Below are positions 19,411 through 27,074 of a stretch of DNA of 28,806 nucleotides, piece after piece. The notes beneath the pieces were generated by a model that was not told where the DNA came from, searched no databases, and saw only the letters and a list, made by a program, of their open reading frames with translations. Position 1 is the first letter of the stretch. The number at the start of each line of letters is the position of its first letter. The position numbers and the translations under genes are program-made. Source of the DNA: a virus; IMG/VR virus record IMGVR_UViG_3300046820_000235, positions 1-28,806 of that record; one strand, 5' to 3'.

Positions 19411-20706
19411 TTACTTAGTTTTTTTCTTATCTTTCTTTGGTTTTTCTTGCATGTTGTTATATGTATTTAATCCAAGTAAACTACCTACTGCTAATGGAGC
19501 AACACCAGCTAGTATATCTGCTTCATTACGTCTAAATGGGTCAAATGCTGCAAAACGTGAACGAATGTTTGATGGATTAAAAATAGCATAATGAGTTGCA
19601 TCTCTATTTGCAAAAAATGGGTCATCATCAAGATTATGTATAACTAAAGAATCTTTCTTGCTTAATTTTGCATTTTTTAACTCTGAATTGATATTTTTTT
19701 CTGCACCTGTCCAATTTTCTGACATAGCAGTCATATTATTAGATTTACCTTTTTTTATCATTAAAGGCAAAACATTTTGACCTAATAGATTGTTAGCTTG
19801 ATTTGATGACTCCAATTCTTCTGCCTTTGTTATAAGTTCATCATATTTATCCCATTTACCCAATGATTCCATTTTATCTGCGTCTGCAAGCAATCTACTT
19901 ACAGGGGCATCTAAAGCTGCATAATTAGCATAACTAGACGCAACATCAGGTCTATTTGTTGACCAATGAGCCATATTTGCAGATTTTGCTTTAGTTGCAT
20001 ACCCTAACTTATCATTAGAAAAATTTGCTATATCTGCATTAGTTCCATGATAAGCAGAAGTATCAAATCCTAAAGCCTTAGCCCTATCCATAGCAGTATT
20101 ACTTGCTGGCAATCCTAGACCACCTTCTGCTACTGGTAATGTTGCATTCTTTTGAGCTGTAGCTTGTTGAATTTCATATTTTGTTCTTCCATGCAATGCA
20201 ACTGGAACTTGAGTAATCCCTAACTCTTTTGCTAAATATGCTCTATGCCTTCCATCTTCTTTACCATTTGGATATATTGCTAATGGGTCTAATTTACCAC
20301 CTGATTCAATGTGTCTTTTTAAATCTGCAATGTTATCTAAAGAAGATTCATCAAGAGTTAAAGGTCTAACATTTCTTAAATATTCATCAGGTGTCATATA
20401 AGTTAGATTGCCAGAATATTCCTGATATCTAGTGCCAGCAGGTGCTAATGGATACGCATTTATTTCTTTTCCTACATTTTTAATAGAAGCACCCATGCTA
20501 GGCACAAATGGCAATAAGCCAAGAGCATTAAGCGCAGCAGAACCATAATTACCTTTAGATACGTCTTGTGCAGCTAATAGACCAGATGCAATATCACCTA
20601 CAGGATTTGGCACGGTAGAAACGACATCAAGTAAACTTGGGTCTTTTGGCTCTTGCAAGCGGAATTTCTGCTTATCTGTTAAATTTTTATCCCACCAATT
20701 TGCCAT
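19411..20706 (-). CDS. ParB-like + ADP-ribosyltransferase-like phage effector candidate
   Basis: This 431-residue protein has two recognisable parts. Residues about 98-170 resemble a ParB/Srx-like domain, with 'LDPLAIYPNGKEDGRHRAYLAKELGITQVPV' (in pieces; DGRHRA at 151-156). Residues about 215-390 resemble an ADP-ribosyltransferase: 'AYHGT' (218-222), 'HWSTNRPDVASSYA' (247-260) and the closing 'HYAIFNPSNIRSRFAAFDP' (372-390) typical of phage and polyvalent-protein ART domains. The N-terminus (about 30-80) is Ala/Leu/Gly-rich and the C-terminus is basic (KPKKDKKKTK). Codon use is more AT-rich than in the capsid genes. It may be carried in the head and ejected to modify host proteins. No catalytic test is possible here. 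Confidence 0.65.
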   Translation of the reverse strand: MANWWDKNLTDKQKFRLQEPKDPSLLDVVSTVPNPVGDIASGLLAAQDVSKGNYGSAALNALGLLPFVPSMGASIKNVGKEINAYPLAPAGTRYQEYSGNLTYMTPDEYLRNVRPLTLDESSLDNIADLKRHIESGGKLDPLAIYPNGKEDGRHRAYLAKELGITQVPVALHGRTKYEIQQATAQKNATLPVAEGGLGLPASNTAMDRAKALGFDTSAYHGTNADIANFSNDKLGYATKAKSANMAHWSTNRPDVASSYANYAALDAPVSRLLADADKMESLGKWDKYDELITKAEELESSNQANNLLGQNVLPLMIKKGKSNNMTAMSENWTGAEKNINSELKNAKLSKKDSLVIHNLDDDPFFANRDATHYAIFNPSNIRSRFAAFDPFRRNEADILAGVAPLAVGSLLGLNTYNNMQEKPKKDKKKTK

Positions 20707-20709
20707 AAC

Positions 20710-21207
20710 TTATCCTTGTTTATTAAATAATGCTGCTTCGTCTTTACGTCTATTGTCCAAGCCTTTTAAGACCTTGCCACCAGCTTTGTTATACTTGAGT
20801 AGACTCTGTATAGCCGTGATTTTATCCCCACGCAAAAGCGCCTGACGGATGGTTGACCTCTGAAATGTACCAAGACCAAGATTAAAGCAGAAACTAAGAA
20901 TAGCATCGTATTCATTCTGTGAAAGTCGTATAGGTAAATAACGGGCAAGCCCTCGTTCAAATCGTGCGACATCCTTAGCCAATAACTTGTCAACTTCTTC
21001 CTCACTCCATCTGCGATTGTCTTCAGGTTTCAAAGGGTACGCTTTACGAGCAGCCATTCCCTCTATGCTTGATGGTATTTTAGCCTGTTCTGGGTACAAC
21101 ACACTACCAACACCAATAGTCCAGAGTTTAGCCGGACATTGGTATGGTTTGTATCTCACACCTTCATGGTGTTTCAACATTTTAAATAGTTCTTTACTTG
21201 CCTTCAC
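20710..21207 (-). CDS. Endolysin, GH24 lysozyme
   Basis: The protein of 165 residues from a GTG start at 21207 (overlapping the holin end by 14 bases) is a phage lysozyme that cuts the glycan chains of peptidoglycan. The triad pattern E-8aa-(D/C)-5aa-T is seen as E15 ('HHEG'), C24 ('PYQC') and T30 ('LWTIGVG'). Further marks are 'LSQNEYDAILSFCFNLGLGTF' (described in parts) and 'GGKVLKGLDNRRKDEAALF'. A longer frame begins at a TTG (21246) and is less likely. Its N-terminus lacks a signal peptide, so it needs the upstream holin for release. Confidence 0.93.
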   Translation of the reverse strand: MKASKELFKMLKHHEGVRYKPYQCPAKLWTIGVGSVLYPEQAKIPSSIEGMAARKAYPLKPEDNRRWSEEEVDKLLAKDVARFERGLARYLPIRLSQNEYDAILSFCFNLGLGTFQRSTIRQALLRGDKITAIQSLLKYNKAGGKVLKGLDNRRKDEAALFNKQG

Positions 21208-21691
21208 GGTGTTTTTCCCATTGACGTGAGCCAAAGTAGAAACCAATTATACTTGATACGATAGCCATTTCGTCATCAGAAAATACTAAGCCCATAGCCG
21301 TTGTAAACTCTACACCAGTATAGATTGCCCAGCCAAGACCAACAAGGTCTACTAGCACTAGTAAGCCAACAAAAGTAAATGCAATGTATGGGCGAACTTT
21401 ACCATTAAGGTCTACAACAGATTGAGAAGCCTTGTCCATGATTTTCATGTCATGTGCATATAAAGCCTCACGTTCTTGAGTATATGTTTGCATCTCTATG
21501 CCATCTAACTTGATAGCCTCAATCTTTTCTTGTGATGCAAAGCCAGCAGCAGCCATAGCAGCTTCACGTTCTGTCTGCAAACGAGCCATAGCCATCTCAT
21601 GCTTTTGGTCACCTTTCTGTTGAAAGAAACCTAATAAACTTGGTAAGGCAGAAGAACCGATGCCTAATAGACCTGATATGATTGATAACAT
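21194..21691 (-). CDS. Holin, GTA-type three-membrane-segment family
   Basis: The 165-residue protein opens with a hydrophobic helix (MLSIISGLLGIGSSALPSLL), then a charged coiled stretch (about 27-95). 'RPYIAFTFVGLLVLVDLVGL' and 'MAIVSSIIGFYFGSRQWEK' are two further membrane segments near the C-terminus. This is the outline of the holin family first seen in gene-transfer agents. It would make the membrane pores that let the lysozyme reach the wall. It overlaps the lysozyme start, as holin-lysin pairs often do, and starts ten bases after the upstream coiled-coil protein. Confidence 0.8.
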   Translation of the reverse strand: MLSIISGLLGIGSSALPSLLGFFQQKGDQKHEMAMARLQTEREAAMAAAGFASQEKIEAIKLDGIEMQTYTQEREALYAHDMKIMDKASQSVVDLNGKVRPYIAFTFVGLLVLVDLVGLGWAIYTGVEFTTAMGLVFSDDEMAIVSSIIGFYFGSRQWEKHREGK

Positions 21692-21700
21692 AATTTTTCC

Positions 21701-22171
21701 TTAATTGCCTAACGGGTTGCTGGTAGCACGTTTAAGTGCTTTAAGTTGTGATTCAATGCCTTCACGGGTAGCTTTCATTTCCTCACGAACACCTAGTAAA
21801 GATGCTGAAGTTTCACGCACGTTGCCGTTAGTGGTAGCCTTGGCTTCATTCGCTGTACCGATAGCGTTAGATACTTTCTCTTGCATAGATACAAGTTGAT
21901 TAGATGTAGTCACCATAGAGTCTTTAACTACATTGACTGAGGCTTGTTGTGCAGATAATTGAACCTTTAACGCATTGACCTCTGCTCGTAACTCTGCATC
22001 GTCATAAGGCTTTGCTGCCTCAATTGCTTCAGTCGCAGCTATAACACGATTGTAAGTCGTTATCCCTACGTAACCTGTCCCACCTATCGCTGGCAAGATT
22101 ATTGAAAGCGTCAGAAATATTGCTTTCGGTGATAAGTTGGAGTAAGACTCCTTGATTTCCTCTAAGCTCAT
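21701..22171 (-). CDS. Membrane-anchored coiled-coil protein in the lysis cluster
   Basis: The ATG at 22171 (MSLEEIKESYSNLSPKAIFL) has AGGAG seven bases upstream, so the longer frame to 22201 is not used; the product is 156 residues. One membrane helix lies at about 17-40 (AIFLTLSIILPAIGGTGYVG). It is followed by a long polar coiled coil (EAKPYDDAELRAEVNALKVQL ... SNAIGTANEAKATTNGNV). The shape is that of an inner-membrane spanin-like or holin-associated protein, with the coil in the periplasm. Its first 143 bases overlap, in another frame, the end of the secreted repeat protein gene. Confidence 0.65.
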   Translation of the reverse strand: MSLEEIKESYSNLSPKAIFLTLSIILPAIGGTGYVGITTYNRVIAATEAIEAAKPYDDAELRAEVNALKVQLSAQQASVNVVKDSMVTTSNQLVSMQEKVSNAIGTANEAKATTNGNVRETSASLLGVREEMKATREGIESQLKALKRATSNPLGN

Positions 22172-23288
22172 ACGGTAACTCCTGCTGGTATGCCAATGCA
22201 TCGTTCAATTGAATCTCCTGAGTTTGCATCGGTCGGTTTAAAATCTCTAGGCTCATCACTAACCCGAACCCCTGTACTAACGTCTTCCCTACCGGCACTT
22301 GTACTGGCGAGGTATTCTGCGTATTCCCTGTTGAGGATGTCGTTGGCGCACTCACGGCTGGTTGTGATGGTTGTGTACTTGTGCTTCCTGACGAGGCTGT
22401 TGGCGGTGGTGCTGCTTCTGCCTTTGGAGCTTCCGGTGGTGGAGCTTCTGCTGGAGGCGGTGCTTCCGGTGGAGGTGGCTCTGGTGGTTGCTCTGCTGGA
22501 GGCTCTGGCGCAGGTGGTGGCGATGCTGGTAGACTCAACGGACTCGCTGGGTTTACCGGACTGGTCATATTCGTTGGATTTGTTTGACTCTTTACGCAAG
22601 TGTCTTGTGACTGAGTCCAATCGCTCCATAGCGGTTCGCTGTATGGTGTGGAGCAGACAGAAGTCCTGTTTTCTGTTATTGAGCCAATGAAGCCATCTTG
22701 ACATGAAAGAGTCCTAATTTGAGTTGATGTTAAACAGGTTGCTGGATTTGGTGTGCATGAATTTGACACCGTTGTCCATATGCCTTCCGTTGGTTGTCCA
22801 TACGGGTCTGAGCAAGTATTGGTCTTTGTTTGCTGTATTGAGCCAGAGAAGTTTTGCGGACATACTAAATTTTGACTTTCAACAGTTGTTTGACACGTTG
22901 GAGGAGCTGGCTGACAAGAGTTTGATATTTCAAACCATCCTGAGTCAACATGGCTGCCGTATGGGTCTGGACAGTTTTGCTCCCTTTTGTACGTGACCGA
23001 GCCGATTTGGTTATCCCCACAGGTTTGCCTTTCTTCTGTTTCTGCGCTGTAGGTGCAGGTTGGTTGCGGTGGAGGAGGTGGCGGTGGAGCAGGTTGACCA
23101 CACTCAGGTATATTAGGGAAAAGCTGACACGCAAGTTGCTGACAAGATTCCATAGTCGTACCTTGAGCCACACCAAGGCTTGAGTACACCGGCATATTAT
23201 TTTCCCAAGCAGTTGCATAACAGTATGCACTAGCATCATTACTCTTTAGAATTAGGCAGAGGAGTAATAAGGACAAAATCCTTACCAT
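22029..23288 (-). CDS. Secreted protein with three Cys-rich repeats and Pro-rich linker
   Basis: The ATG at 23288 (MVRILSLLLLCLILKSNDAS) with GAGGAA upstream gives 419 residues. The signal peptide ends near residue 21 (ASA-YC). A Cys-bearing N-domain precedes a Pro-8 run, then three about 53-residue repeats at 78-125, 132-178 and 185-231. Each has C...G-x-I/V-x...R/K/T...C-x-x-P-Y-x...W...S-x-(S/D)-(S/T)-C, similar in outline to thrombospondin-like modules. Residues 255-320 are a P/A/E-rich linker, followed by a C-terminal domain. It may be a cell-surface adhesin or exclusion factor, or a virion part. Its last 143 bases overlap the membrane-anchored coiled-coil gene in another frame. Confidence 0.65.
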   Translation of the reverse strand: MVRILSLLLLCLILKSNDASAYCYATAWENNMPVYSSLGVAQGTTMESCQQLACQLFPNIPECGQPAPPPPPPPQPTCTYSAETEERQTCGDNQIGSVTYKREQNCPDPYGSHVDSGWFEISNSCQPAPPTCQTTVESQNLVCPQNFSGSIQQTKTNTCSDPYGQPTEGIWTTVSNSCTPNPATCLTSTQIRTLSCQDGFIGSITENRTSVCSTPYSEPLWSDWTQSQDTCVKSQTNPTNMTSPVNPASPLSLPASPPPAPEPPAEQPPEPPPPEAPPPAEAPPPEAPKAEAAPPPTASSGSTSTQPSQPAVSAPTTSSTGNTQNTSPVQVPVGKTLVQGFGLVMSLEILNRPMQTQEIQLNDALAYQQELPYELRGNQGVLLQLITESNISDAFNNLASDRWDRLRRDNDLQSCYSCD

Positions 23289-23700
23289 ATATTTCCTCAA
23301 ACCATGTTGGATGTAAGTCATACCAAGCCTTTCTAGCTGCATCACCAATAGCACCACCTATAGGACAAGGTGAACCAGACATTTCCATAGCAACCCAGTT
23401 TTCATGGTTGGCTGCACAGGCTAACGATACTGCTGCTACCTTTAGACCACTATCACTTAGGAACTTAGCCCAGCGTAACTTAACGCAGTTACTATCTGTT
23501 ACCATTGTGCCACCGGCTACAGAAAATATACCACCATTGACAGCACCGCTAATACCAATACTACAGACATCTTGGCTAAAGGCTGACATGGATGGAGCCA
23601 TAGCACTAGGAACTGGCTGCCCTTTGTAATTTATCGTGGTTTCATCGGCATAAACTGTAGTTACAAAGAATAAAGTAATAAAAAGTAATATATGTTTCAT
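23239..23700 (-). CDS. Secreted phage protein of unknown function
   Basis: The 153-residue product begins with a clear signal peptide (MKHILLFITLFFVTTVYADE, cleavage near ADE). The mature part holds Cys in 'QDVCSIGISGAVNGGIFSVA', 'SNCVKLRWAKFLSDSGLK', 'VSLACAANHENWVAMEMSGS' and 'PCPIGGAIGDAARKAWYD', a pattern I associate with conserved phage proteins of unknown role. Four Cys may form two disulfide bonds in the periplasm. The start overlaps the preceding stop by one base and its end overlaps the repeat-protein gene by 50 bases, so the two secreted proteins are probably made together. Confidence 0.7.
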   Translation of the reverse strand: MKHILLFITLFFVTTVYADETTINYKGQPVPSAMAPSMSAFSQDVCSIGISGAVNGGIFSVAGGTMVTDSNCVKLRWAKFLSDSGLKVAAVSLACAANHENWVAMEMSGSPCPIGGAIGDAARKAWYDLHPTWFEEIYGKDFVLITPLPNSKE

Positions 23701-23888
23701 TAATCATCCAATTCTGGTCGTTCGTTTATCTGCATTGCCAAACCTGCTTCGTCTTCAAAGATACATACTTCGGACAAGTCATCTAGGAATATGACTAGCT
23801 CACCATCAAAGATAGCCACTTCTTCTATGGTCTTGCCAACCATGTGTTGAAAGTAGTCTTGCATACCAAATAGTTTATGCACGGTCAT
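23700..23888 (-). CDS. Small acidic protein
   Basis: The ATG at 23888 (MTVHKLFGMQDYFQHMVGKT) gives 62 residues and overlaps the previous gene by 14 bases; GGGA lies six bases upstream. The longer frame to 23900 lacks support. The protein is acidic and beta-forming: 'IEEVAIFDGELVIFLDDLSEVCIFEDEAG'. Small proteins with this 'I-x-x-x-x-F-D-G-E-L-V-I-x-L-D-D-x-S' layout are common in phages without known function. It lies among secreted and membrane genes but has no signal peptide itself. Confidence 0.55.
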   Translation of the reverse strand: MTVHKLFGMQDYFQHMVGKTIEEVAIFDGELVIFLDDLSEVCIFEDEAGLAMQINERPELDD

Positions 23889-24048
23889 AATTAATCCCAA
23901 TCAAGTCACCGGAGTCTATCAACTCATGTGTTAGCTCGTCTTCCGCTAAACAATTGTCACAGGTAGTTTCATCGCCCTGCTCGTTGATAATAAATGCTTG
24001 CCGACACTTATCGCATAATGCAATGCGATTAATCATGACTTGTTTCAC
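23875..24048 (-). CDS. Small zinc-ribbon protein
   Basis: The product begins at a GTG at 24048 (GTGAAACAAGTC, four-base overlap with the upstream stop) or an ATG at 24036 (MINRIALCDKC); about 53-57 residues result. It carries C-D-K-C and T-T-C-D-N-C, a two-pair zinc ribbon, and an acidic tail (AEDELTHELIDSGDLIGINY). The longer frame to 24129 crosses the preceding gene and is not used. The palindrome ATCGCA-N8-TGCGAT (24010-24029) is inside its first codons. Function unknown; it may bind nucleic acid or another protein. Confidence 0.6.
   Translation of the reverse strand: MKQVMINRIALCDKCRQAFIINEQGDETTCDNCLAEDELTHELIDSGDLIGINYDRA
24010..24029 (+). promoter_or_regulatory. Second copy of the ATCGCA-N8-TGCGAT palindrome
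   Basis: The half-sites ATCGCA (24010-24015) and TGCGAT (24024-24029) match those at 15133-15152 in sequence, eight-base spacing and the following TTAA. This copy lies inside the zinc-ribbon gene, where the halves are also read as codons, so it may be coincidence or a genuine second operator for the lysis and secretion gene cluster. Confidence 0.4.
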
Positions 24049-24221
24049 TTTATTACCCAGCCATGTGCAGCAGCGTAGGCATACAGAAACATACCTAGAG
24101 CCACCGATAAGATGCCACGTAATGTCCACTTACCAACCGTAGCAAATTGTTTGTCTAGCCACTCGGAAATAGCCTCTTTGAATGCTGCCTTGTGTAGTTC
24201 TTTTTGTTCTTCTGGAGTCAT
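24045..24221 (-). CDS. 58-residue membrane protein (holin-like)
   Basis: The ATG at 24221 has AAGGA six bases upstream. The product begins MTPEEQKELHKAAFKEAISE, a charged amphipathic helix, and has one membrane segment at about 36-52 (GILSVALGMFLYAYAAA) with a short C-terminus (HGWVIK). It starts nine bases after the end of the large ejection gene and begins the lysis and secretion gene set. It could be a small holin, antiholin or membrane anchor; the size and single helix do not decide it. Confidence 0.6.
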   Translation of the reverse strand: MTPEEQKELHKAAFKEAISEWLDKQFATVGKWTLRGILSVALGMFLYAYAAAHGWVIK

Positions 24222-24230
24222 GCTATTTCC

Positions 24231-25802
24231 TTATTGATTTTGTGTTGATAATAAGCCTGCGTATGGAATATATGGAGTAACTAATGGGTCATATTTTGGT
24301 TTAACGTATCTTTGTTGGAATGGTGCTGATTCCATTAAGTAGCGACTACCTACACGTGCAGCAGGGAATCCACTAGCAAATGGAACACCAGTTAAAGCAT
24401 CAATACCAAGACCAACACCAGATGCAAATACATCCGGCAAAGTAAATGCTGTAGGCTCATATGCAACAGGTTTATTTACACGTGGAAACTCTTTAGCAAA
24501 CTTACCTGCTAATGCTAACTCACCTGTAACTGGTGCGCCTTTATCAATTGCTTTGCCAATCTTACGGTAATCAATTAGGTTTTCGCCAATAGTAGCTTTT
24601 TCTACTGTATATACTTTTGCTATGTTACGTCTTGCATCGTTTAATGCTTTAAGTAAATCTGGTTGATTAGCTGCTTTAGCTAAAGAATCAAGTTGATTTT
24701 CTAATTGAGTAACAAGTTTTTCTGATGCTTGAGCTTGTTTACGCAATTCAGTAGGATTATTTGCTGTACCAGAATTATATGACTTCCATGCTGCACGTGC
24801 ATCATCTCTAGCCATTTTTAATTCATCAACAATTTGTGCGCCATTTTTCATAACAGGCATGGTTGATACTTTACCAGTAGCTAATGATTTAGTTGATGTA
24901 GTGCCAATTTGACCGACTGGCAGTTGTGATGCTAATCTATATGGTTCACCATAAGTATCTCGTAATGCAGAGAATGTATCATCATTTAACGGAGCTGATT
25001 CAGGCAAACCAAGGTATTTTCTAGTTAAATTGTTAGCAACATTTTGATTTTTAGATGATGCCAATTCTTCAGACTTAAATTTACCAGACAATGTTTCAAG
25101 TGCTTTTGCACCTTTACCAGCACCAACATCACTAGGCAAAGCTATATAACCTGCTTTTTGTGCAGTATTTAATAGTTTATCTTTATTTATGTTTTGTAAT
25201 TGCTCTTTTGATAAGCCAATTGGTTTTGGTGAAACTAAAGCACCACCAACAATACCACCACCTAATCCAGCAAGCATTTGTGCTACTTCACCGCCACCAG
25301 CTTCTCTAGTTAAGCCACCAGCACCACCAGCACCAACAGCACCAGCAAGTTGTGTAGGTGCATTAGCAGATAAAGATGTAGCAACATTGCGACCAATTGC
25401 TGATGTAGGAGATAACCCACCAGCTAATTTCATTACTCCACCAGTACCAGCAATAGCACGGCTTATATCACCAACTACTCGCTCAGTTCCAGTTTGCGGT
25501 TGTGGTAAACCTAAAACATCAGCAATAGAACCACCAAATGAAACAGGTTGCAATTGTCTATCTTTAGGCATAGCAAGATTGATTGCGCCACGAATAGGTG
25601 CTTGTGCTAAATCAACAATAGAACCAAGTCCTTCTAAACCATAACGACCCGTTAAACCTGCTTGACGCATTAATTCTTCAGACATAGGTCTTTGTGGTGG
25701 CAGTCTTTTTGCTGTAACTGATACAGTTGGAGTAACACCTAAATACTCGTCAGGATTGAACTCATTTGATTGTAAATATTCGTCTGGATTAAATTCTGCC
25801 AT
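24231..25802 (-). CDS. Internal virion / ejection-type protein with tandem FNPDEYL motif
   Basis: The 523-residue protein starts MAEFNPDEYLQSNEFNPDEY, with an 11-residue unit (EFNPDEYL...) occurring twice. 'F-(D/N)-P-D-x-Y-L' tandem motifs begin several large phage ejection proteins. Residues 75-210 are Gly/Ala/Leu-rich with membrane-active character (GAVGAGGAGGL, AQMLAGLGGGIVGGAL). The middle is polar and helical with Ser/Ala-rich stretches, and the end is 'YDPLVTPYIPYAGLLS'. It probably sits inside the head and enters the cell with the DNA. No enzyme motif is visible. It starts directly at the end of the neighbouring ejection gene. Confidence 0.65.
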   Translation of the reverse strand: MAEFNPDEYLQSNEFNPDEYLGVTPTVSVTAKRLPPQRPMSEELMRQAGLTGRYGLEGLGSIVDLAQAPIRGAINLAMPKDRQLQPVSFGGSIADVLGLPQPQTGTERVVGDISRAIAGTGGVMKLAGGLSPTSAIGRNVATSLSANAPTQLAGAVGAGGAGGLTREAGGGEVAQMLAGLGGGIVGGALVSPKPIGLSKEQLQNINKDKLLNTAQKAGYIALPSDVGAGKGAKALETLSGKFKSEELASSKNQNVANNLTRKYLGLPESAPLNDDTFSALRDTYGEPYRLASQLPVGQIGTTSTKSLATGKVSTMPVMKNGAQIVDELKMARDDARAAWKSYNSGTANNPTELRKQAQASEKLVTQLENQLDSLAKAANQPDLLKALNDARRNIAKVYTVEKATIGENLIDYRKIGKAIDKGAPVTGELALAGKFAKEFPRVNKPVAYEPTAFTLPDVFASGVGLGIDALTGVPFASGFPAARVGSRYLMESAPFQQRYVKPKYDPLVTPYIPYAGLLSTQNQ

Positions 25803-27071
25803 TTATAACCCCAATCGTTGTTTAATTTGTTGCGACCTTGGGTCATTAGGATTTTGTTTTGCCCAATCTAATGCTTGTTGGTCTTTAACTGTAAAATTTG
25901 GTTTTTGTTGAGCAGATGGTTTAGCTGATTTTAATACATCTTGTTCAGCTTGTTTCCGCATACGAGCTTTTTGGTCAATTACTTTAGGGTCAGTTTCACC
26001 AATTTTAGGGAAATAAGTATTAATATTACGTTTTACTTCACCTTCTGTTGCTGCTGCACCTGTTTTATAGCGTAGATATGCTTCAGCCCATTGTTCTTGA
26101 GATTGTTGCGCTCTTTGTGCTAATGGGTCAGCAAATACTCGTAATGGAGTTCCTGCTAATTCAACTTGTGCTTGTGACGTTGTTGCGCTAGGAGTAAATC
26201 CTTCTTTTTGTAGTTGTGCAAACTCTTGACTAGCAGATTGCATTTGACTGCCAAATGCTGATGCTTTAGCTTGTGATTCTGTAGGTGCTTTTTCTTCACG
26301 TAATGGAGCAACACCAGAAACTATTTGTGGTGCGCCACCAGTTTTAGATGGTTGGAAGAATACAGGATTACCACTTGCATCAACACCTGCTTGTGGTGCG
26401 CCATAATTTACTTGAATAGCAGGAGCAAAATTTGCTTCTTTATTGATGGCAGCATCCACACTTTTAATTCTTGGGTCTTTTGGGTTTGCTTTAACTAAAG
26501 TCTCTCTGTATGTTTGCAATTTTTCTAAAGTAGTAGCAGGACTTTCTTTTGTTTCAGTACCACCAATTAAAGATACACCAGATTCAGTCATTTGATACCT
26601 TTGACCTTTATCAGTAGGCAAACCATATGCAGTAGTTTGTTCTGGAGTAAGTATATTAAATGATTTTTGTGGTTTAAATTTAGCAGCTACATATTGTTCA
26701 GGTGCAAGTTCAGCAGCCAATCGCTCATTTGGGTCAGTAATCCCAGCAAGCATACCTTGCAATTGAGTTTGTTGAGCTTGTTTACGCTGTAAGTCAGCAA
26801 TCTTTTGTGCAGCCAAATAATCTTGCGTAGCAGTATCGTAGACACCTTGTGCGCCTTGCATACCTGCTTGTAGCGACTGACCAATGATACGACCTAATCC
26901 TAAGTTTTGATTCTTAGGTGCTGCTAGATAGCCTAATACAGCGTTAGCGATACCAGTAGTAGCTGCACGACCTTTTAACTTGTCTACAGCCTCTTGACCT
27001 AGCAGACCGCCCAAATACTCTGGTGGTGTAGCACCAAAGCCACTTAAATAATCTAATAATCCGTTTGCCAT
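25803..27071 (-). CDS. Ejection-type protein, Ala/Gln-rich
   Basis: The 422-residue protein begins MANGLLDYLSGFGATPPEYL. Residues 40-75 'GIANAVLGYLAAPKNQNLGLGRIIGQSLQ' (in pieces) are followed by a coiled helical region 'AQKIADLQRKQAQQTQLQGML'. The remainder is a low-complexity Gln/Ala/Pro area and a C-terminal 'QALDWAKQNPNDPRSQQIKQRLGL' (split as QALDWAKQNPND / PRSQQIKQRLGL) in the style of virion 'WA-x-x-N-P-x-D-P-R' tails. This tail recurs in phage internal virion and ejection proteins. It lies between two other ejection-type genes, supporting a shared role. Confidence 0.6.
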   Translation of the reverse strand: MANGLLDYLSGFGATPPEYLGGLLGQEAVDKLKGRAATTGIANAVLGYLAAPKNQNLGLGRIIGQSLQAGMQGAQGVYDTATQDYLAAQKIADLQRKQAQQTQLQGMLAGITDPNERLAAELAPEQYVAAKFKPQKSFNILTPEQTTAYGLPTDKGQRYQMTESGVSLIGGTETKESPATTLEKLQTYRETLVKANPKDPRIKSVDAAINKEANFAPAIQVNYGAPQAGVDASGNPVFFQPSKTGGAPQIVSGVAPLREEKAPTESQAKASAFGSQMQSASQEFAQLQKEGFTPSATTSQAQVELAGTPLRVFADPLAQRAQQSQEQWAEAYLRYKTGAAATEGEVKRNINTYFPKIGETDPKVIDQKARMRKQAEQDVLKSAKPSAQQKPNFTVKDQQALDWAKQNPNDPRSQQIKQRLGL

Positions 27072-27074
27072 ATA

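Noticed and set aside
22190-22690. A 166-codon plus-strand frame and further frames opposite or beside the Pro-rich gene
   Set aside because: They arise from the low-complexity Pro/Ala coding of the secreted repeat protein; products are monotone Leu/Val or Gly/Ala strings.
22168-22704. A 178-codon minus-strand frame inside the repeat protein gene
   Set aside because: Ser/Thr/Arg-only composition of an out-of-frame reading, with no start signal.
25189-25644. A 151-codon plus-strand frame opposite the ejection protein gene
   Set aside because: Pro/Ala/Thr-rich mirror of a Gly/Ala/Leu-rich coding region, with no start signal.
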